A stretch of DNA of 53,958 nucleotides from an uncultured Pseudomonadota bacterium (GTDB lineage: Bacteria > Myxococcota_A > UBA796 > SXON01): positions 1 to 53,958 of the forward strand of contig CAIMSU010000164.1 in NCBI GenBank assembly GCA_903844155.1, read 5' to 3'. Made by a program: the position numbers and the translations under genes. A model generated the notes under the pieces. That model was given only the letters and a program-made list of their open reading frames with translations, made no database searches and had not been told where the DNA came from. How positions within the stretch are numbered: the first letter of the stretch is position 1; every line of letters starts with the position of its first letter. Positions 16,559 to 25,438 of this stretch are shown here, piece by piece.

Positions 16559-19492
16559 TCAGCCCGGCCCGATCCCCCACACCGCCGGCCTCCCCACCCC
16601 CTCCGGCCAGTCCCTGCTCAGCCCGTAGCTCACCCCCTCGACCTCAAACCGCGCATCCGCGTACTCGCTGAACAGCGCCCCGACGATCGTCGCCCGCGCC
16701 CGCTCGGACTTCAACTGCCCGTTCCGGTCCTTGAACCTGTCCTCCAGCACGCCGCCCAGGACCGCGGCCCACTCGCTGGGCGTCATCGGCTCGCGGTCAG
16801 CGAACCCGCGCACGATGTCGAGCATCACGGCGTACTTCGGGTCAAAGGCGTGCTCGCTGGCCTCGAAGTTCGACAGAAACCCCTCCAGCCCTGCCGCGGT
16901 CAAGATCCCGTCGATGGACGCCGCCCAGCGGTGCCCGGTGCTGTGTCGCGCGGGGACGACGGCGAGCGGCCGGTCCGCGTCGAGCCAGCGCTGGACCAGG
17001 CCGAGCAGCTCGGCGATCGCGGCCTCGCGGTGCTCCTGCGCCCAGCCCAGCACGTCGTCGTGGGTGAACTGCGCATTTCGCACGTCGGCCGAGAGCTCCA
17101 GGTTGACGGGCAGGGCGCGACGGCGGAGGTCCGCGCCCATCTGAACGAGGTTCATCGTGAGACAGAACAGCACGTCATTCTGCGCGCGGCCGATGCTGGT
17201 ATTGGAGCCGAGACGCCGAAAGTTCAGGCGTGTATCAGTGATACATCGCTCCAGGACCGGACTTTCGATGGGCTTCGCCGTCTTCGCGTTGTCGACGATG
17301 ATCACGCGGTCCCCGGCCTCGACGCGCGTGGCGAGCTGCTTCTCGAACTCGCCCTCGTCGGGGCACCAGGACACGGTGGACGGCTCGGTCCCGCCCTCGG
17401 ACAGCAGCCCGATGAGCCGAGCGAGCGTGCTCTTGCCCACGCCCGGCTTGTTGCCGTTGATGGCGACAAACGGGTGACCGCGCGTCCAGAGCGGCATCGT
17501 GACGGTGGTGAGCAGCGCGCCGAGGACGTTGATGCGGTCGGCGGGCTCTTTCCAGCAGAAGCCGGAGAGCGCCGCGTCGAGCGTGGCGGTGCCCTCGGTG
17601 GGCTCGATGGCGACGCCGTCGTAGAAGACGCCGGAGTCCTCGTGGAAGCCGGGGCGGGCGATCATGCGCCACGACGTGTCGAACAGCGGCGTACGCGTGT
17701 AGGCGACGAGCACGGGCAGCGCGGCAGACACCCGCGGCGAGTAGACGAACGCGCGGGCGAGGTCGCTGGGCAGCACATCGTAGCGGACCAGCTCCTGCCC
17801 GTCCTCGCTCTCGAACAGGAAGCGGATCTCGACCAACGCGGAGAGCAGCCCGGCGACGTTGCGCTCGGTGATGAGGATGGGGCCGATGCCGCGTCGGACG
17901 AAGACGAGGTCACGGTCCTGGCGGAAGAAGCGGGTGACGGGCTTCACGGCGTTGACCAGCGCGTCGAAGAGCGAGTCCACCGTGTCGCGGTTCTGGACGT
18001 AGTCGACGACGACGCGACCGCGCGGGACGGCCTGCACGCGGGCGTGTTCGCTCGCCCGTCGTCCGGCCCTGCGGACCTCGTTCAGCGTGCGCTGTAGGAG
18101 CGCGGCGGACAATCCGGTGACGTCGCCGATGGCGTCGAAGGCCTGACGCTGCTCGATGGCGGGGAGGTGGGCAGTCGCGGTCACGGCCTCGCGGACGGCG
18201 ACATGGCGCTGGCCTTCGTCCTCGGTGCAGTCCCAGGTCGCTCGCAGGCGATCCACCGGGCCCTCCCCAGCGCGGCCGTTCGGGAGCGGGAGGCCGACGA
18301 GGTCGGCGATCCGGGCGCAGGCCGCCTGAAAGTCCGGAGCCTGTCCCTGCGCGACCAGGAAGTCGAAGACCGACAGGGTGCGCCCGTCGCGGAAGGAGTG
18401 GAAGGAGCCGCGCTCGGCGTCGTTCGTGGCGTCGGCGACGCCGGCCGACGGGTTGTGGTCGCCGGACGGGGACTCGGGATCGCGGCATTGCGCCCAGCCG
18501 TTCGTCGATCTGCCGGTCAGGAGGTCGCCGTAGACGGCATCGAGGCGCAGCGCGGCGAGGGCCTGCGCGCGCCAGGCGGACCACGACGCGGTCGGGCGGG
18601 ACGACGGGCTGGCAAGCCGAGCTGCCGGGGCAGGGCCGGTCGTCCCGATCAGCGGTGCTGACGGTGGCGCGGCCGCAACTGAGGAGCCCGACGAAGCGGT
18701 GCCCGACCGAGCGGCGTGGGCGCGTGCCGCCAACCGGGAGACGACATCAACGTCTCGCGAGATCGCGGACAGGTCGATCGACGCGACCCGATGCGGAAAT
18801 TCCGGGCGGTCCTCGCCCTTCATCGCCAGCGACCCGTACAGCTTGAGGATGCGCGAGGGGTTGTAGACGGAGGTGTCGACGCATGCGCCCTTCGTCGAGA
18901 AGCGCCCGGCGAACGCGCGGAGCAGGGACCGGACCTCACGCGCGGCCGTCGTGACCTTGTCCCCGAGAACGGGGATCAGCGGGACCAGCAGGTGGTAGCC
19001 GTTCCCGCTGTCAGCGAGCATCGGGGCGACCCCCGCGCCCTCCAGCTCGGCGCGGATCGCGGTTGCGACAACGAGCGCCTCGGCCTTCTCCGCGTCGGTC
19101 GCCGCCCGGTCGTGCGGCATGCGCTCCGGATCGACGTCCACGACGAACATCGAGTAGGCGAGCACGTCGCGGTCCCGGGTCGTCCGGTTGACGCGGGAGA
19201 AGAGCCATGGGCCGCGGTGGGGTAACTCCTCGCGTTTCACGGGGTTCAACCCGAAGTAGAGGTTCGCCTCGCCCGACCGGGGCCAGTCGGGGATGACCGG
19301 GCGGGGACTTCCCGGGAGCGGGGCGAGGGCCTTCAAGATGGCGTCGAGATCGTCGGGGCCGACGAACGCCGACCAGACCCCGCCTCGCGGGGCGCGCCCG
19401 AGCGCACGCAGCTCGGTGACGCCGCCGATGGCGGCGTGCCGGGCGAGGATCCACGCGAGGAAGGCGCGGGCCTGGTCAGCGTTCCAGCGCAT
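16559..19492 (-). CDS. AEP-type primase fused to helicase
   Basis: Replication protein of 977 residues. The N-terminal domain has the archaeo-eukaryotic primase signature: acidic DVD (119-121) and SGNGYH (161-166). A possible zinc-binding segment follows, C335 with DHNPSAG (344-350), resembling the CxxH/PS pattern of DnaG-type zinc domains. The C-terminal ATPase has Walker A GNKPGVGKST (679-688) and Walker B VIIVDNAK. The longer open frame upstream is rejected because ATG 19492 overlaps the antirepressor gene's stop as TGATG. This architecture is typical of phage, plasmid and integrative-element replication initiators. It shows that the island carries, or once carried, its own replication functions. 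Confidence 0.85.
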   Translation of the reverse strand: MRWNADQARAFLAWILARHAAIGGVTELRALGRAPRGGVWSAFVGPDDLDAILKALAPLPGSPRPVIPDWPRSGEANLYFGLNPVKREELPHRGPWLFSRVNRTTRDRDVLAYSMFVVDVDPERMPHDRAATDAEKAEALVVATAIRAELEGAGVAPMLADSGNGYHLLVPLIPVLGDKVTTAAREVRSLLRAFAGRFSTKGACVDTSVYNPSRILKLYGSLAMKGEDRPEFPHRVASIDLSAISRDVDVVSRLAARAHAARSGTASSGSSVAAAPPSAPLIGTTGPAPAARLASPSSRPTASWSAWRAQALAALRLDAVYGDLLTGRSTNGWAQCRDPESPSGDHNPSAGVADATNDAERGSFHSFRDGRTLSVFDFLVAQGQAPDFQAACARIADLVGLPLPNGRAGEGPVDRLRATWDCTEDEGQRHVAVREAVTATAHLPAIEQRQAFDAIGDVTGLSAALLQRTLNEVRRAGRRASEHARVQAVPRGRVVVDYVQNRDTVDSLFDALVNAVKPVTRFFRQDRDLVFVRRGIGPILITERNVAGLLSALVEIRFLFESEDGQELVRYDVLPSDLARAFVYSPRVSAALPVLVAYTRTPLFDTSWRMIARPGFHEDSGVFYDGVAIEPTEGTATLDAALSGFCWKEPADRINVLGALLTTVTMPLWTRGHPFVAINGNKPGVGKSTLARLIGLLSEGGTEPSTVSWCPDEGEFEKQLATRVEAGDRVIIVDNAKTAKPIESPVLERCITDTRLNFRRLGSNTSIGRAQNDVLFCLTMNLVQMGADLRRRALPVNLELSADVRNAQFTHDDVLGWAQEHREAAIAELLGLVQRWLDADRPLAVVPARHSTGHRWAASIDGILTAAGLEGFLSNFEASEHAFDPKYAVMLDIVRGFADREPMTPSEWAAVLGGVLEDRFKDRNGQLKSERARATIVGALFSEYADARFEVEGVSYGLSRDWPEGVGRPAVWGIGPG

Positions 19493-20283
19493 CAGGCCAC
19501 GAGAGTGGCGTCGGAGGTGTCGTCGAACCGGGGCAGCCGGGTGCGGAGGGGGCGGTCGAGGTACAGCTCGACGGCCTCGACCTCCAACGCCGCCCACTGC
19601 TCGTTGCTCACCAGCTCCAGCGTGCGGAGGTTGAAGGCCAGATTGCGCAGGACCTCGAACGCGAACAGGCGGCGGTGCTGGTCGGCCTGCACCTCGGCCT
19701 CCTCGTAGTGTCGCTCAAGGAGGTCGGCGAGGTCAGCGAGCATCCCCCGCATGTCGCCCGTCAGCCCGCGCATCTGCTCGATCGTCGGCAGGAGGATGGA
19801 CGTCGCAGGCGTGGGCGGTGCGGGGATCTCCGGGGACGGCACGGGCTGCGGGGCGAGTGGTGCCCCGCCCTGATCATCGCCGCCGGTGTCGCCCGGGAAG
19901 GGCTCGCCAGCAGCGTAGGCCTCGGCTCGCGCGAAGACCGTGCGGACGAGGAAGCCAATGAGCTTCTTGGCGTTTCTGGCGTTCGAACGAAGCAGCGTGA
20001 GCATCGCGCCCAGCGGGAACAGGACGATGAGCTCGGTCGTCCCCTCGGGCAGCTCGACCTCGCGCTTGATCGCGGCGAGTTCCTTCCCGGTGACAGTCGC
20101 GATGTGCTCGTCGTCTTCAAGGGATGCAGGCCACTCCTTGCAGATGAGGTCGATGAACGGCTGCCCGGCATCGGAGTAGCCGGCGGCGGCCCCGAGCTCC
20201 CGCGCGATGAACGCGGTGCGTCCGCGAAGGTAGAGGACGTGGATCGGGATGTCGAGGAAGGGGATGACGAAGAGGACGGACAT
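19492..20283 (-). CDS. BRO-N-like phage antirepressor
   Basis: Residues 1-120 read like the BRO-N/P22-antirepressor domain: a short strand, FIARELGAAAGYSD near residues 25-38, a helix around FIDLICKEW, VTGKELAAIKRE, and a final LTLLRSNARNAKKLIGFLV helix. A Pro-rich linker follows (about 145-165). The C-terminal 95 residues are a helical unit without a recognised family. AGGAG seven bases before ATG 20283 fixes the start, so the upstream extension is discarded. It is translationally coupled to the primase-helicase. In phages such proteins inactivate repressors or bind DNA; control of this element's replication genes is a reasonable inference. Confidence 0.7.
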   Translation of the reverse strand: MSVLFVIPFLDIPIHVLYLRGRTAFIARELGAAAGYSDAGQPFIDLICKEWPASLEDDEHIATVTGKELAAIKREVELPEGTTELIVLFPLGAMLTLLRSNARNAKKLIGFLVRTVFARAEAYAAGEPFPGDTGGDDQGGAPLAPQPVPSPEIPAPPTPATSILLPTIEQMRGLTGDMRGMLADLADLLERHYEEAEVQADQHRRLFAFEVLRNLAFNLRTLELVSNEQWAALEVEAVELYLDRPLRTRLPRFDDTSDATLVA

Positions 20284-20287
20284 GGGC

Positions 20288-20590
20288 TTACTCCTGTTTG
20301 ATCGAGGGCTTGACGGACGGACGCCGACGAGTCGTGACGACCGCCGGACTCGGGGGAACGGGTGCGGGAGCCGACGCCGCCGCGTGCCGTTGGGCATCGC
20401 GTCGTTGCGCCATCTCGCGCAGGACCGTGAACGCCCCGAGGACGTTCGTCGCCATGTCCAGGCCGTCGTCGTCCGTCAGGGGCTTGACGTAGAGGTGCTG
20501 GAAGAAGTCGCGGGCAGAGCGCGCGAGTTCAGGGCTGACGTGGGGAATTGCGGGTGCTGGCATCGGGACGGGCTCGTCGGGAGACGCCAT
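20288..20590 (-). CDS. Small hypothetical protein, first gene of primase operon
   Basis: A 100-residue protein with a Pro-rich start (about 1-20), a helical centre (HVSPELARSARDFFQHLY and following) and a basic Arg/Lys-rich end. It ends four bases before the antirepressor start, so the three genes form one minus-strand operon. No family recognised. The basic tail would suit nucleic-acid binding, but that is a guess. Confidence 0.6.
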   Translation of the reverse strand: MASPDEPVPMPAPAIPHVSPELARSARDFFQHLYVKPLTDDDGLDMATNVLGAFTVLREMAQRRDAQRHAAASAPAPVPPSPAVVTTRRRPSVKPSIKQE

Positions 20591-20953
20591 TCCGGTACGC
20601 CGGGCGGGTTTTTCGGTCCGTTAGTTGACCGTTAGTTGGAGAGGGTGAAAACCGGGTGAACGGGAGCGAATGAATCGCCGTTCAGCAGGGGGATCGGTGG
20701 GGTGTTGGTGTTGGGAGCGGGGAAGATGGGGATGGGATTCTGTGCTGAGCGTTAGTTGGCGGAGGTGAGGGCCCGTCGGCGGGGAGCGGGGTCGTAGCCG
20801 CTGACCCTGCCCTTCGCCCCGCAGCCGGTCTGGCGCTCACGGCGACCGGCTCGGTGCCGTATGCCGTGCCCGCCGTCCGCCCCCTCACGGCAACGGTAGT
20901 CCCCGGCGCACTTCGCGGACATCGCGTTAGATGCAGGTCATTCTGGAGTCGCC
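20591..20953. promoter_or_regulatory. Divergent control region of primase and nuclease operons
   Basis: This 363-base gap separates the minus-strand primase operon from the plus-strand nuclease operon and must contain both promoters. On the primase side lie phased repeats (20618-20660). CGTTAG recurs at 20750 (followed by TTG, like the phased copies) and at 20925. CTGGAG at 20943-20948 is the ribosome binding site of the nuclease operon. No clear -35/-10 pair was identified. Confidence 0.5.
20618..20660. repeat. 11-bp-phased operator-like repeats
   Basis: CCGTTAGTTG occurs at 20618 and 20629, and GGGTGAA at 20643 and 20654. Both pairs have a period of 11 bases, about one helical turn, so bound proteins would sit on one face. 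A further CGTTAGTTG lies at 20750. The position just upstream of the small gene/antirepressor/primase operon suggests a repressor or initiator binding site. Confidence 0.55.
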
Positions 20954-22699
20954 ATTAAAGCCCAGCTAAACGTGTTTCGAAACTATGTGCCGCCTCAAAT
21001 AGATGATCAGCGGGCCAAGGTCGAGGAGAACAAGCGGCCGCTCGAAAATGACCTGACGCGGGCGCTGGTCATTGTTCTTGAGCGCCTCCTGATCGATGGG
21101 TTGGCCCCGAGCTTTCTGACGCGCCTCGTCGAGCCCGGCGCGAACGGAGTCGCAGCCGACTTTCGGGTGATCGCCGCGACGGCCGTGCTTCCTGGCACGG
21201 CGTTGTCTCTGCAAGCGTGGCCCGGCGCCCTTTCGCGGGATCCGGCGCGCCGCCGTGTGTTGGTCGGCGTGAGCGGCAAGGGACCCTCGGATGCCTGGAG
21301 CCACGAGCGGCAACTGTTCGCCACTCGCTCGCAACCCGACGCCGGGCTTGAGACGCCGGCCGGAACGCTCGTCTTCGAGGTGAAGCCCTACGAGTTGCCT
21401 CTGGACGCCGCTCAGATGGTTCGGTACGCGAGAGAGATGCGGTTCCCCGGCGCCGACAGCATTCAGGGGGACGCCGTTACCGGCTCGCTCAGCGCCCAGG
21501 AGGCTGCGGCAGCGCGCCAGCAGCTTCAGCCGCACTTGCTTGAGGTGACGTGGAACCAGGTCCTGGAGGCGACGACGGGTGTCCTCGCCGCCCTGAACGA
21601 GGGGGAGCGACCGATCAGCCATTACCTCCTCAGCCAGTTCCGGGACTATCTGGCGATTTACCCGAAGCAATCGCTCCCGTACACCCTGGGCTGGGGTCCG
21701 AAATCCATCGCCGCGCTCTCCGGGATCGCCCACGAAGGCCTGCTCGACGCCCGGATCCGCGTCTTCGCCGCCGACTTTGCCGTGGAGGTGGCAGATGCTT
21801 GGAAGGCACGAGGGGGAACACGCTGGCGCCTTGCAAACATCACGGAGGGGAAGGGCCTCATCAAGCTCGGGGCCTCCGGTGCCCCGTACTTCGTGGCCGC
21901 CCCGCTCGGGAATCCCGGGATGGTCACGCCGTTGGGGCCGCAGCTCGCGGGTCATGCCTCCCGTCGAAGCGGTCGAAAGGCGTCTGGCACGCCTACGATC
22001 CCCGAGTCGGGGAAGGTGACGTTCAGCGTCAGCGTCGCAACGACGATCCTGAAGGGGGAACCGCTCCTGTCGCTCGATCTCTACGCGCAGGCGGTTGGTG
22101 TGGACATCTTCTCGAACAAGTTGCCCGCCGGCGTCACCTCGCTGGGCGTCAAGGCTACGGTGGAGCACGCGGCCGTTTTTAACTGGCCCGAACATTGGAG
22201 GGCGAAGCGCAAGGATCAGATGAAAAAACGCGGCGACTGGTACGACGCGGTGGACGGCTGGCTCCAAAAGCTGGCCAACTCGCCTTCCCTGTCGCCCGAG
22301 GTCGTCGTCCAGGTCGATGCCGTCGGGTTTCGGGGCGGCTATCTAAAGTGGCAGTGCGAGGGCGCTGGCGAGACGAAGCGGTCCGCCGCGCTGACTACGG
22401 AGCGTTGGCCCGATGAGCCGCCGGCTACGCGCCTCAAGAACCTCGCCGCAGCCCTGGGAGAGCAGCGGGCGAGTTCGCTCGCGGACCCGATTTGGGCCTT
22501 CCCGTACTGGTCGGAGGAGCCGGGTCGAACGGCGACGGAGGTCGGTCGGGGTCTCGCACGCCAGGTCCGAAAGCCGGCGATCAGTGTTCAGGTCCCTTTG
22601 ACGGTGCCGGTGGACTCGTCCTCGAAGGGAGCCGCCGACTTGATCGCGCTTGCGCTCGATCAGCTCTACGCGACCGTCGCGGCGCCGTCCAGGAGCTGA
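20954..22699 (+). CDS. Putative PD-(D/E)XK nuclease-like protein
   Basis: A 581-residue protein of no recognised family. The N-terminus has an ENDLTRAL helix (about 31-38), common in restriction-like folds of defence proteins. It is followed by a candidate catalytic set: D129 in QPDAG, then E142-V-K144 in VFEVKP. The last 430 residues are unassigned. The first GTG (20972) has no ribosome binding site. ATT 20954 lies five bases after CTGGAG and gives the natural-looking start (M)KAQLNVF; a TAG closes the frame upstream and no ATG, GTG or TTG lies between. The next gene follows after three bases. Role inferred as the nuclease component of a two-gene module; confirming the fold needs structural comparison. 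Confidence 0.6.
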   Translation: MKAQLNVFRNYVPPQIDDQRAKVEENKRPLENDLTRALVIVLERLLIDGLAPSFLTRLVEPGANGVAADFRVIAATAVLPGTALSLQAWPGALSRDPARRRVLVGVSGKGPSDAWSHERQLFATRSQPDAGLETPAGTLVFEVKPYELPLDAAQMVRYAREMRFPGADSIQGDAVTGSLSAQEAAAARQQLQPHLLEVTWNQVLEATTGVLAALNEGERPISHYLLSQFRDYLAIYPKQSLPYTLGWGPKSIAALSGIAHEGLLDARIRVFAADFAVEVADAWKARGGTRWRLANITEGKGLIKLGASGAPYFVAAPLGNPGMVTPLGPQLAGHASRRSGRKASGTPTIPESGKVTFSVSVATTILKGEPLLSLDLYAQAVGVDIFSNKLPAGVTSLGVKATVEHAAVFNWPEHWRAKRKDQMKKRGDWYDAVDGWLQKLANSPSLSPEVVVQVDAVGFRGGYLKWQCEGAGETKRSAALTTERWPDEPPATRLKNLAAALGEQRASSLADPIWAFPYWSEEPGRTATEVGRGLARQVRKPAISVQVPLTVPVDSSSKGAADLIALALDQLYATVAAPSRS

Positions 22700-22702
22700 G
22701 CG

Positions 22703-24187
22703 ATGGCCGTTGGGGCCTCCCCCCTCTCAAAATCCCGCTACCTTTCCGGCCTCCAATGCTGGAAGCGGCTGTACTGGGAGGTTCACCGCCGGGACCTTCT
22801 CCCCGAGGCCGATGACCCCGGCCTTCAGGCCATCTTCGACGCGGGGCACGAGGTCGGCAGCCTCGCCTGCGAGCGACACCCGGGCGGGGTTCTGATCGAG
22901 GGCGACCACTTCCATCACGCGGAGGCCGTCGAGGCCACCAGGCTTGCGATGGACGAGCCGAGCGTGCCCGCCATCTTCGAGGCAGCCTTCACCTTTCAGG
23001 GCGTAAAGGTCCGGGCCGACATCCTGATCAGGCACGCCGACGGCACCTGGGATCTTCAGGAGGTCAAGAGCACCACCAGGGTCAAGGACGTCCATTTGCC
23101 CGACGTCGCCGTGCAGGTGTTCGTCATCACTGGATGCGGCGTGAAGCTCCGGCGGGCCGGAATCCTGCACCTGAACCGGGACTACGTGCTCGGCGACGGA
23201 GGGCTCAACGTCGCGGCGTTGTTCAGGTTCGTCGACCTCGCGACCGTGCTCGACACTCACCTCGCCGCCGTCAAAGCCAACGTGCCCGCCCTCATCGCGA
23301 TGCTCGGGCTGCCCGGCGTGCCCGCAATCGCTGCGGGTGACCACTGCTTTACGCCCTACGAATGCCCGTTCACCTCAATCTGCTGCGTGCCCGCAGGCCC
23401 CTACGATCTCGCTCAAGTGCCGCGAGGAGGCAAGCTCGCTGCGTCGATGACCGCGCTCGGCGTGAGCGACGTTCGCCAGATCCCAGCCGGCACCAAGCTG
23501 TCGGCCCTCCAGAAGCGGGTCATCGACGCCGCGGTCGGCGGCAAGGAGCAGGTCGGCCGAGGGCTCCGCGCCGCGCTCGACGCCGTGGCGGCTCCGCTCA
23601 TGTTCATGGACTTCGAGACGTTCGCTCCCGCGATCCCGCGGTACGTCGGCACTCGCGTCTATCAGGCCCTGCCCACGCAGTGGAGCCTCCATGCGCTGCG
23701 GCCCGACGGGAGCCTGACGCACGACGAGTTCCTGCACCAGACCGACACGGACCCGCGTCTGGCGTTCGCCGAGAGCTTGCTCGCCGCCCTCGGGGACGCT
23801 GGCTCGGTCGTGGTCTACTCGTCCTACGAAGCGAGCCAGATTCGGCGTCTGGCCACCGACCTGCCGGAGCTCGCGGCGCGGCTCCTGGCGCTGATCCCCC
23901 GCCTCGTCGATCTGCTGCGGATCGTGCAACGCCACTACTACCACCCCGATTTCGGAGGTTCGTTCTCGATCAAGCGTGTCCTCCCCACCCTCGCGCCCGA
24001 CCTGGGCTACGGTGACCTCACCATCGCTGACGGCAGCACCGCCGCGATGATGTACGGCCGCATGATCGACACCGACACGCCCAAAGCTGAGAGTGCCGCG
24101 ATCCGGGAGAGCCTCCTCCGCTACTGCGAGCGGGACACGCTCGCGATGGTCCGCGTCCGCGAGGCCCTGCTGGCCCGTTGCCCCTGA
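22703..24187 (+). CDS. DUF2779-type nuclease/exonuclease
   Basis: A 494-residue protein with three visible parts. The N-terminal RecB/Cas4-like PD-(D/E)XK nuclease has D106 in RADILI and E120-V-K122. Cysteines at 19, 215, 221 and 227/228 are placed like the four iron-sulfur ligands of Cas4/AddB-type nucleases. The C-terminal half is DnaQ-like: DFE (303-305) and a final YCERD (474-478), as in DEDDy exonucleases. This order is characteristic of DUF2779 proteins. AGGAG eight bases before ATG and a three-base gap show coupling to the preceding nuclease-like gene. DUF2779 function is not established; DNA or RNA degradation is inferred from the catalytic residues. Confidence 0.75.
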   Translation: MAVGASPLSKSRYLSGLQCWKRLYWEVHRRDLLPEADDPGLQAIFDAGHEVGSLACERHPGGVLIEGDHFHHAEAVEATRLAMDEPSVPAIFEAAFTFQGVKVRADILIRHADGTWDLQEVKSTTRVKDVHLPDVAVQVFVITGCGVKLRRAGILHLNRDYVLGDGGLNVAALFRFVDLATVLDTHLAAVKANVPALIAMLGLPGVPAIAAGDHCFTPYECPFTSICCVPAGPYDLAQVPRGGKLAASMTALGVSDVRQIPAGTKLSALQKRVIDAAVGGKEQVGRGLRAALDAVAAPLMFMDFETFAPAIPRYVGTRVYQALPTQWSLHALRPDGSLTHDEFLHQTDTDPRLAFAESLLAALGDAGSVVVYSSYEASQIRRLATDLPELAARLLALIPRLVDLLRIVQRHYYHPDFGGSFSIKRVLPTLAPDLGYGDLTIADGSTAAMMYGRMIDTDTPKAESAAIRESLLRYCERDTLAMVRVREALLARCP

Positions 24188-24209
24188 CGGCGGGGTGTCC
24201 GAGGTGCAG

Positions 24210-25367
24210 CTACAACGCGTCGAACAGCTCCACCACCCCCGCGAGCCCGACGCCGGGAAGCCGTCGCCACTCGACGGCGTGTGCGAGCAGGTTGTCGGCC
24301 CTCGTCGGCGTGAGCGCGGCGATGCGGGCACCAACGGCCGCCCGCACCAGGTCGCGCTCGATGACCTCGACCGGGTCCCCCGGATCGGTGACCCAGCCCG
24401 GCGGGTAGTCCTCCATCTCGGAGAGCAGGTTCACGCCCCGCCGAACTGCCTTCATGGCGGGGTGCGGCTTGCCGAAGGGGCGGAGCGTCTCCTCGAGGGC
24501 GATGCGGGCGAGCACAAGCGCGGGCGCAAGCAGCTCGCTCATCTGCTGGACGTTGCCGCCGATGACGTCGTCGGCCGGCCACCGCCAAATCAAGGACACC
24601 TGCGGCTGGACCGTCGTGTCCGCGAGGTCGAACGCGCCCAACTCCGCGAGTAGATCGTCCCAGGTGAGATGGTCGAGGGCATCTCCGGCGCCCCGTTCGA
24701 AGGCGGTGCACTCGAACACGGTCGCCGCTTGTTGGTCCGGTTGGCGGGCATCCACCCTGCTCAGCACCCAGCATGGCTCGCCACCAGGGAGTCCTTCGGC
24801 CCGCGCGGCTGAGGTAACGGCCATCGCGCGATCAAGCGCCTGCCGACGGCGGGAGGTAGCCGCCACGGATCCGATCGCGCCTACGAGCCTCCTGACGGCG
24901 CTCGGTGAGGCCCAGTCGGCGGCAACGTAGAGCCAGCGGTCCTCGAAGCCCGGCAGCCCAGGATGGTGGCCCATGCCGACTCGCACGATCGGACTGTGGC
25001 CGTCGCGTCGGGCACCACGCCCCCCTCTCGGGCGAGGCCACCAGACGCTCTCCGGCGACGGCGGGAACGGGGCCATGTCGTCCAGTTCCAGCCCCGTCCC
25101 CGCCCACAGGTCGAGGTTTCGCGCCAGAGCGTGCATCCTCCAGATGGTGTCGGAGCGCACGTCGCCCGCATCGTCCACCGTGAAGTCGCGCGAATCGAAC
25201 AGAGGGGCGAGCACATCGAAGTCGTCGGGGAGCGAGCGGGCCAGGCCCTGGCGGGCTGGTAGTCGACTCAACTCGGCGAGATCGTGTAGCAGGCGGGCGC
25301 GCACTTCCGCGGGTCGAAGGGCCTCGGACGGGATCGCCTGCGGCGGGATGGCTCTCGGTCTGGTCAT
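24210..25367 (-). CDS. Unrecognised protein
   Basis: A 385-residue protein of no family I recognise. It looks globular and soluble, with Trp-rich segments (SVWWPRPRGGRGARR, about 95-110), WLYVAADWASPSAVRRL near 135, and SLIWRWPADDVIGGN near 255. There are no membrane segments and no clear catalytic motif. ATG 25367 is preceded by GAGAG. The 39 bases ending at its second codon closely match the leader of the next minus-strand gene upstream (25844-25882). The last codons face the convergent DUF2779 gene across a 22-base gap. Confidence 0.65.
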   Translation of the reverse strand: MTRPRAIPPQAIPSEALRPAEVRARLLHDLAELSRLPARQGLARSLPDDFDVLAPLFDSRDFTVDDAGDVRSDTIWRMHALARNLDLWAGTGLELDDMAPFPPSPESVWWPRPRGGRGARRDGHSPIVRVGMGHHPGLPGFEDRWLYVAADWASPSAVRRLVGAIGSVAATSRRRQALDRAMAVTSAARAEGLPGGEPCWVLSRVDARQPDQQAATVFECTAFERGAGDALDHLTWDDLLAELGAFDLADTTVQPQVSLIWRWPADDVIGGNVQQMSELLAPALVLARIALEETLRPFGKPHPAMKAVRRGVNLLSEMEDYPPGWVTDPGDPVEVIERDLVRAAVGARIAALTPTRADNLLAHAVEWRRLPGVGLAGVVELFDAL

Positions 25368-25400
25368 GATGATGCTCTCGGGTTGACCCTCATCAACGAT
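25362..25400 (-). promoter_or_regulatory. Leader shared with the neighbouring gene, copy 1
   Basis: Reads ATCGTT, seven bases, GTCAACCC, twelve bases, ATGACC, where ATG is the start codon of the 385-residue gene. The same pattern with identical spacings occurs before the 136-residue gene (25844-25882). It may be a shared operator or translation-control element, or a short conserved reading frame (IV..(G/S)QP....MT.PR). Confidence 0.5.
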
Positions 25401-25438
25401 CGCCGGCGGCCGAACATCCAAGGAAATCTGGTGGTGAG

